35,486 nt of DNA, from NCBI GenBank assembly GCA_003165315.1, contig PLSX01000207.1, positions 1 to 35,486 on the forward strand, given 5' to 3'. The DNA is from Acidobacteriota bacterium. Lineage in GTDB: Bacteria > Acidobacteriota > Terriglobia > UBA7540. The notes under the pieces are model-generated. The model was not told where the DNA came from and ran no database searches. It saw nothing but the letters and a program-made list of their open reading frames with translations. This document shows, one piece after another, positions 31,853-35,486 of this stretch (position 1 is its first letter; each line of letters begins with the position of its first letter). The position numbers and the translations under genes were made by a program.

Positions 31853-31873
31853 CTAGCTGTGTTCGATCGTCAA
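31845..31873 (-). promoter_or_regulatory. Promoter of the tRNA-Val/tRNA-Asp unit
   Basis: On the minus strand TTGACG (31873-31868) and TATATT (31850-31845) are exactly 17 bases apart. The predicted start is near 31838, about 66 bases before tRNA-Val. Confidence 0.65.
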
Positions 31874-31892
31874 GAAAGACACTGACCCCATT

Positions 31893-32171
31893 ATGCAGTT
31901 TCCGCGAGAGTACGTGGCCTACATGGCCAAACAAGTTCTGAAGCGCCTTACCAAGGCCGGGCTCATCCAATTCGACCAGCCTGAATACGTCACCGAAGTC
32001 ATGTACGAGGTCATGGTGGATGAATTCAGCGTCGAGGATCGCATCAACGAAGACGTGCGCAAAATCCTGGAACAGCACGGCGACCAGATGAAGGAATTGG
32101 GCGCCACCTTTGAAGAGGCGTTTAAAGTGGTCAAGAGGCAGTTGGTTCGCGAACGCAAGATCATCCTTTAG
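31893..32171 (+). CDS. DUF507 family protein, first copy
   Basis: A 92-residue all-helical protein of DUF507, a small family seen mainly in Acidobacteria, Deltaproteobacteria, Aquificae and Nitrospirae. It has the typical opening with PREYVAYMAKQVLKRL and the central acidic stretch ...VEDRINEDVRKILEQH. It ends with a basic helix (VKRQLVRERKIIL). Function is unknown. The leader from its promoter is short and lacks a clear Shine-Dalgarno. It is followed after 20 bases by a second DUF507 gene, the usual tandem arrangement, so the two products may form a heterodimer. Confidence 0.85.
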   Translation: MQFPREYVAYMAKQVLKRLTKAGLIQFDQPEYVTEVMYEVMVDEFSVEDRINEDVRKILEQHGDQMKELGATFEEAFKVVKRQLVRERKIIL

Positions 32172-32191
32172 ACGGGCGGTATGTTGAACCG

Positions 32192-32491
32192 ATGAAAATG
32201 AGCTACGAAAAGATTGTCCAGATATCGCACCGCATCATGGGTGCGATCGAAGCACTGGACGAGATTGAAATTTTCGAAGAACCCAATACTATCCGCCAGG
32301 AAACTGTCAAAATCCTCACCGATCTGATGCACGAAGAAGAGAAAATCGGCGAACTTGCCAAGGCCCGCATAGTTTTGCAGAAGCGGACTATTGCAGAAGG
32401 CACCGGCGAGTGGGAAATTCTTTACAAGAAATACTATAACGACGAACTGCGCAAGCTGGGCGTCGTTTTCAATACCCCCAGCCATTCCTGA
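32192..32491 (+). CDS. DUF507 family protein, second copy
   Basis: A 99-residue all-helical protein, related to the preceding gene. It keeps the same layout, KIVQISHRIMGAIEALDEIEI followed by an Asn/Arg turn and the acidic helix VKILTDLMHEEEKI, and has a C-terminal extension ending FNTPSHS. The likely start is the ATG at 32192 (a second ATG is two codons later). It is co-transcribed with the first copy. The two paralogues differ enough to suggest an old duplication. Function is unknown. Confidence 0.82.
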   Translation: MKMSYEKIVQISHRIMGAIEALDEIEIFEEPNTIRQETVKILTDLMHEEEKIGELAKARIVLQKRTIAEGTGEWEILYKKYYNDELRKLGVVFNTPSHS

Positions 32492-32563
32492 TCGTTAACA
32501 ACCCTTTCTAAAAAACTTTATCTCGCTTGGCCCGCAGGGGCATCTGTTCTTATTCATGAACGG

Positions 32564-32593
32564 AAAAAAGGCGCCCGAAATTTCGGACGCCTT
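32564..32593 (-). terminator. Intrinsic terminator of the M48 protease gene
   Basis: The hairpin 32568-32593 (AAGGCG...CGCCTT, with an inner CCGA/TCGG stem and one C-A mismatch) is followed on the minus strand by six T (complement of AAAAAA at 32564-32569). It sits 28 bases after the M48 stop codon. Confidence 0.75.
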
Positions 32594-32620
32594 CTAACTT
32601 TGTCTTGAGCGTGACTTTGT

Positions 32621-33622
32621 CTAGTCGCGCCGCTTCAGCACGGGCGGCTGGTCATCGCCCGAGTCGGTCTGCTGCGGGGCGGAACCGGACTGGGTAGAAG
32701 TCTTATCGGTCGACTCTTTCTTACGCAGAGTTGGCCCGGAGTCGCTCTTTTGCTGCCGCTTGTGCTGCGTCATCACAGTTTGCAAGCGCGCTTTGATGTC
32801 ATCAAACTCCGAGGTCGATACCAGGTACTCGGGTTTCTTGGGAAGAATTTTCTGGATCTCTTCCTCCGAAGCGATAATGCGGTCGCCGGTGGGGGGATGG
32901 TCGGCAAATACTTTGGCCATGCTGCCGGGGCTGCGCCGTTCTTCGTCCATCACCTTGCCAAAAAAGCCGACAAAGGCATTGGGATCGTAGCCCGCCTTAT
33001 ACATGTACTGCAAGCCCAGAAAGTCGGCTTCCTGTTCGTCCTTGCGGCTGAACTTCAGAAAGGCCAGGGGGATGCCGTTCATGTACGCTTCCATAACGCC
33101 CATATAGACGGCCGCCGTCATGGGGATGAACATCAGGGGAATCATGGAGAATTGCAGGATCGTCTGCTTGGTCATCGTGCTGGCCCAATGGCGGGCTGCG
33201 GCGTGGCCAATCTCATGGGCAATAACGCCTGCCACCTGATCTTCTTCATCCGCTGCCATCAGCGTGCCGGTGTTGAGGTACATGAAGCCGCCCGGCAAGG
33301 TGAACGCATTGATCGAGGGGTCGTCAATGACCTTGATGGTCAGGGGAATAGTAAGGTCGGAGTTCCGGGCCAGATTCTGCGCCACGCGGTTCACATACTC
33401 ATTGATAACCGGGTCCTTGAGAATCTTGGCTTCTTTATCGATTTGATCGGCATACTGCTTGCCGATGGCAATCTCTTTTTCCTGCGAGATGATGCTGCGA
33501 TGCGCGACCTTGCGATCGCCAATGTCATCAACGTCATCTTTCTTGTCGTCGGCCCAGCCGGGAAGCGAGACCCAGCACAGGATCATCATCAGCAACAGTG
33601 CTATAAGCCGCGGCTTCCTCAT
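32621..33622 (-). CDS. M48-family metalloprotease (BepA/LoiP-like)
   Basis: A 333-residue exported zinc protease. It has an N-terminal signal peptide (MRKPRLIALLLMMILCWVSLPGWA), the zinc motif HEIGH (136-140), and the third ligand Glu in KDEQEADFLG about 60 residues later. A hydrophobic stretch lies between them (MIPLMFIPMTAAVYMGV). The Pro-Pro-TGDR motif (DHPPTGDRI) is also conserved. M48 members of this type act in outer-membrane protein quality control in the periplasm. The C-terminal 60 residues are Lys/Ser/Gln/Thr-rich and probably disordered. The start at 33622 has GAGGAG 7 bases upstream. A longer ATG at 33637 has none. Confidence 0.9.
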   Translation of the reverse strand: MRKPRLIALLLMMILCWVSLPGWADDKKDDVDDIGDRKVAHRSIISQEKEIAIGKQYADQIDKEAKILKDPVINEYVNRVAQNLARNSDLTIPLTIKVIDDPSINAFTLPGGFMYLNTGTLMAADEEDQVAGVIAHEIGHAAARHWASTMTKQTILQFSMIPLMFIPMTAAVYMGVMEAYMNGIPLAFLKFSRKDEQEADFLGLQYMYKAGYDPNAFVGFFGKVMDEERRSPGSMAKVFADHPPTGDRIIASEEEIQKILPKKPEYLVSTSEFDDIKARLQTVMTQHKRQQKSDSGPTLRKKESTDKTSTQSGSAPQQTDSGDDQPPVLKRRD

Positions 33623-33642
33623 GGCATTACTCCTCACCGGCG

Positions 33643-33648
33643 ATTATA
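33643..33648 (-). promoter_or_regulatory. -10 element of the M48 gene
   Basis: A perfect TATAAT on the minus strand, 8 bases upstream of the GAGGAG ribosome site. No good -35 is seen. The implied leader is only about 14 bases. Confidence 0.4.
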
Positions 33649-33940
33649 CCACCGTGGAAAGTTCGGGCCCCTGTTTCTTTGTTTCACTCACAATACTGAA
33701 CCTGGACTTGTCGATGACTTACAGACACTGGCTTTGATTGTGAATGAACCTCCGGCCTTGCGATCGGGGCCAACCCAGAACCACCCGTCTGTTTGAGGCA
33801 TTAGACGGCAATTGGGTTGCATCCGTTACCATCGCGCGGGTTAAATTACGTTTACAAACGACCGCAATTTTGGGGGAGAAGCCAGCTTCGCCTCCGATAA
33901 ATCCCTGATGGGCGAATGCGGCAGAAGTTGGCGTGCCCTC

Positions 33941-33969
33941 TTGACTCCCCCGCAAGGGGAAGTTAGATT
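33941..33969 (+). promoter_or_regulatory. Promoter with MerR-type-looking dyad between -35 and -10
   Basis: TTGACT (33941-33946) and TAGATT (33964-33969) are 17 bases apart. A 20-bp dyad (33944-33963) fills the spacer: ACTcCCCC-GCAA-GGGGaAGT. The arms match except for one base, and the GACT...AGT edges recall mer-type operators. It reads towards the gene at 34049. Confidence 0.55.
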
Positions 33970-34048
33970 AGCTGAATAGGCCTTCAATTGAGGCTCATTT
34001 TAACGTTCCCTTTGCGGAACTTTGTCTCCCGATAAGGAGTATTAGCGC

Positions 34049-34270
34049 GTGGCTGTTTCCTCAATTCTCTTGGGCCAAATCTGGCAGTTGCAAGCCACGG
34101 GCGACAATTGGCTGGTAACCAAGGTCTATACCGAAGTCTTTGCCTCCTACGCCGTCCTCAGAAAAGTGGGTGGCGGAAACGATGACCTTCGCCGCGTCAA
34201 GGTGGAGAGAGGCGCCGACGGCGTGGGGCTCCCTGGCTATGTATTTACTCAGGACGCCAACGCTTTCTAG
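34049..34270 (+). CDS. Small conserved-looking protein of unknown function
   Basis: A 73-residue soluble protein. The start is GTG at 34049, supported by AAGGAGT 8 bases upstream. It opens MAVSSILLGQIWQLQATGDNWLVTKVYTEVFASYAVLRKVGG. This reads as a small beta-barrel or SH3-like fold (alternating hydrophobics, GxxW, then Arg/Lys/Glu strands and a Gly-Leu-Pro turn). No cysteine or known motif is present. A strong promoter with a dyad upstream argues that it is regulated and expressed. I cannot assign a function. Confidence 0.65.
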   Translation: MAVSSILLGQIWQLQATGDNWLVTKVYTEVFASYAVLRKVGGGNDDLRRVKVERGADGVGLPGYVFTQDANAF

Positions 34271-34394
34271 TTCCTTTTCAGCATTTTAGGGCCATGAGCA
34301 CAGGCTCTGAGGCGGGCGGATGCTCAGGCTGTTTATCAGAAGTTGTGCTGTCATTCCATAACCCGCCAGATTCTTGATCCCCGGAAAACAAACT

Positions 34395-35018
34395 ATGGTT
34401 TCTCGCATCCTTGAGTACCTTGCTGCCTTCATCATTGCGGTGATTTCCCAATCTGGTTACCTCGGCATTGTCCTGCTGATGGCCATCGAATCCGCCTGCA
34501 TCCCGTTGCCGTCGGAAGTCATCATGCCTTTCGCCGGATACCTGGTTTCCAACGGCCGGTTTCACCTCCTCTGGGTGGGACTTGCCGGGGCCGTGGGATG
34601 CAATCTGGGTTCGCTGGTGGCCTATTACATTGGATTGGTGGGCGGCAGGCCGCTGGTGGAAAAGTACGGCCGCTGGCTGCTGGTGACCCACCACGATCTG
34701 GAAATGGCTGACCGCTTCTTTGCCCGCTACGGGGATTGGGCCGTATTCATTGCCCGGCTGCTGCCGGTCATTCGCACCTTCATTGCCTTTCCCGCCGGCG
34801 TGTCGCGCATGAACCAGGCCCGCTTTCACATCTATACATTCCTGGGATCGCTGCCCTGGTGCCTGGCGCTCGCTTACGCTGGGATGAAGCTCGGCCAGCG
34901 ATGGATGACCCTGCGCGAGTACTTCCACCGCTTCGATGCCGTTCTGGGCGTGGTCATTTTCATTGGCGCCGTCTGGTTTATCCACAATCGCTGGAAGAAT
35001 CGTTTGCGCGCAGCGTGA
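34395..35018 (+). CDS. DedA-family inner-membrane protein
   Basis: A 207-residue polytopic membrane protein of the DedA/SNARE-associated family, which includes C55-isoprenyl-phosphate and phospholipid flippases and transporters. Family marks are the acidic ESACIPLPSEVIMPFAG stretch (re-entrant hairpin with the conserved Glu/Pro), the polar GDWAVFIARLLPVIRTFIAFPAG motif with the essential Arg pair, and the C-terminal helix with a basic end. The ATG at 34395 is chosen. An upstream TTG at 34374 would add seven residues. The ribosome site is weak (CGGAAAA). It is a stand-alone gene. Confidence 0.9.
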   Translation: MVSRILEYLAAFIIAVISQSGYLGIVLLMAIESACIPLPSEVIMPFAGYLVSNGRFHLLWVGLAGAVGCNLGSLVAYYIGLVGGRPLVEKYGRWLLVTHHDLEMADRFFARYGDWAVFIARLLPVIRTFIAFPAGVSRMNQARFHIYTFLGSLPWCLALAYAGMKLGQRWMTLREYFHRFDAVLGVVIFIGAVWFIHNRWKNRLRAA

Positions 35019-35290
35019 TTCCAGGGTGGCCGGTTGAGCAGGGTGGGGAACGGTGCCTCGCCATGCGTTGCGCTGCTCGAAGCGAACGCGTGCCTTCTGA
35101 TTAGCGGGATTCGGGATGGGAAGCTGTTCAGACATTATGTCCTTATTCCACTCTGTCCTTTTCCACCTTGGCAACTACACATTCTTCCCAACTACTTCCT
35201 GACAAACAGCTCCAGAATCCGCAGAAGAAGTGCTTCGGTCGGGCTGGAGCAGATCTTTTCGTGTAGGGTGTGCCCTCGTTTTATCCTCCT

Positions 35291-35328
35291 CTTTGTTTTC
35301 AATACTTTCTGGGGTTATCCCCCCATAG
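35291..35328. repeat. Imperfect 38-bp direct repeat, copy 1
   Basis: It starts CTTTGTTTTCA and contains TTCT-GGGGT-ATCCCC. Identity with copy 2 (35449) is 29 of 38 bases by hand alignment, including an exact 11-base start. The distance between copies is 158 bases. Confidence 0.45.
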
Positions 35329-35448
35329 GAGGGTTTTCCCTCCCTTGTTTCAGCGGTCAATTTGGCCTCCTGCATTAGCTTCGGGCCAGCCGGACGGGTC
35401 GAGCTGCCGGGGCGATCATCAAAGTTCTTATCTGCCCCAAAAACGTCC

Positions 35449-35486
35449 CTTTGTTTTCAGCAACTTCTCGGGTAATCCCCGCAAGG
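35449..35486. repeat. Imperfect 38-bp direct repeat, copy 2
   Basis: This is the partner of the copy at 35291. It runs to the last base of the window, so the full unit may be longer and further copies may follow outside. Confidence 0.45.

Larger units (their letters stand above)
33638..34048. other. Divergent intergenic region, 411 bases
   Basis: This holds the M48 -10 at the left and, at the right, the dyad-containing promoter and short leader of the 73-residue protein. The leader has two weak hairpins (GCCTTCAATTGAGGC at 33980-33994 and GTTCC-CTTTGC-GGAAC at 34005-34020). No other coding frame is supported. Confidence 0.45.
35019..35486. other. Non-coding end of the window, 468 bases
   Basis: No supported gene was found. 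Frames crossing it lack ribosome sites and family resemblance. The only structure seen is the imperfect direct repeat at 35291 and 35449, the second copy being cut by the end of the window. Confidence 0.4.

Noticed and set aside
32750-33796. 348-codon open frame on the plus strand
   Set aside because: Antisense to the M48 protease, whose HEIGH motif and terminator decide the strand.
34278-35174. 298-codon open frame on the minus strand
   Set aside because: It lies opposite the well-supported DedA gene. Its translation is His/Gln/Asn-rich with no family resemblance, typical of an antisense shadow.
35034-35378. 114-codon open frame after the DedA gene
   Set aside because: No ribosome site, and an odd Cys/Phe/Pro-rich composition unlike a folded protein. 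It also overlaps the direct repeat.

Overview
The window looks like chromosomal DNA of a Gram-negative bacterium, most probably an acidobacterium (Acidobacteriota). This is inferred from the gene set, not from a marker gene: a TonB-dependent receptor with an N-terminal carboxypeptidase-regulatory (CarboxypepD_reg-like) domain, a tandem pair of DUF507 genes, a DUF1572/DinB protein, a LecA-like plus LssY_C secreted protein, a LamG secreted protein and a TPR lipid/periplasm-type protein. No phage, transposase, CRISPR array or rRNA was found. Three tRNA genes (Arg-CCG, Asp-GTC, Val-TAC) are present, all with an encoded CCA.

Layout. 1-4 kb: an outer-membrane TonB-dependent receptor and an orphan MtaA/CmuA-type (uroporphyrinogen-decarboxylase fold) methyltransferase. 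4-6.3 kb (minus): a GT-C (ArnT/PMT-like) membrane glycosyltransferase and a small membrane protein, with a 10-bp-phased tandem repeat and a terminator/promoter pair between them. 6.6-9.9 kb: an unrecognised 153-residue protein, a secreted TPR protein with a duplicated N-terminal module, a PilZ (c-di-GMP effector) protein and a DinB-like protein. 10.2-11.6 kb (minus): a five-module S1 RNA-binding protein. 12-19.6 kb: a small zinc ribbon protein, then a signalling operon of a six-PAS/two-GAF hybrid histidine kinase, a single-domain response regulator and a REC-HPt-REC-REC-GGDEF diguanylate cyclase.

19.8-21.8 kb (minus), convergent with that operon: a two-gene ATGA-overlapped module of an ABM-PAS-coiled-coil-zinc-motif protein and a stand-alone CarH-like helical plus cobalamin-binding protein without the MerR DNA-binding domain. 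The cobalamin protein carries the exact W-x9-EH motif of B12 photoreceptors and a full ExHxxG-x41-S-x-S-x26-GG signature. This is the best candidate in the window for an undescribed (light or cobalamin sensing) system, and its neighbourhood suggests a possible link to c-di-GMP control.

22.2-31.3 kb: a PfkB-family sugar-phosphate kinase (FruK-like), an ICMT-family membrane methyltransferase, tRNA-Arg, the LecA/LssY_C protein, the LamG protein, and an operon of an SDR protein followed by thiamine-diphosphate E1 alpha and beta subunits. The SDR has its catalytic Tyr replaced by Phe, and no E2 or E3 gene is present nearby. 31.5-35.5 kb: a tRNA-Val/tRNA-Asp unit and a DUF507 pair read out from fully overlapping opposite-strand promoters, an M48 metalloprotease with a clear terminator, a small protein behind a MerR-type-looking promoter dyad, and a DedA-family membrane protein. 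The last 468 bases hold only an imperfect 38-bp direct repeat.

All calls come from reading the sequence and translations by eye. No database search or folding program was run.
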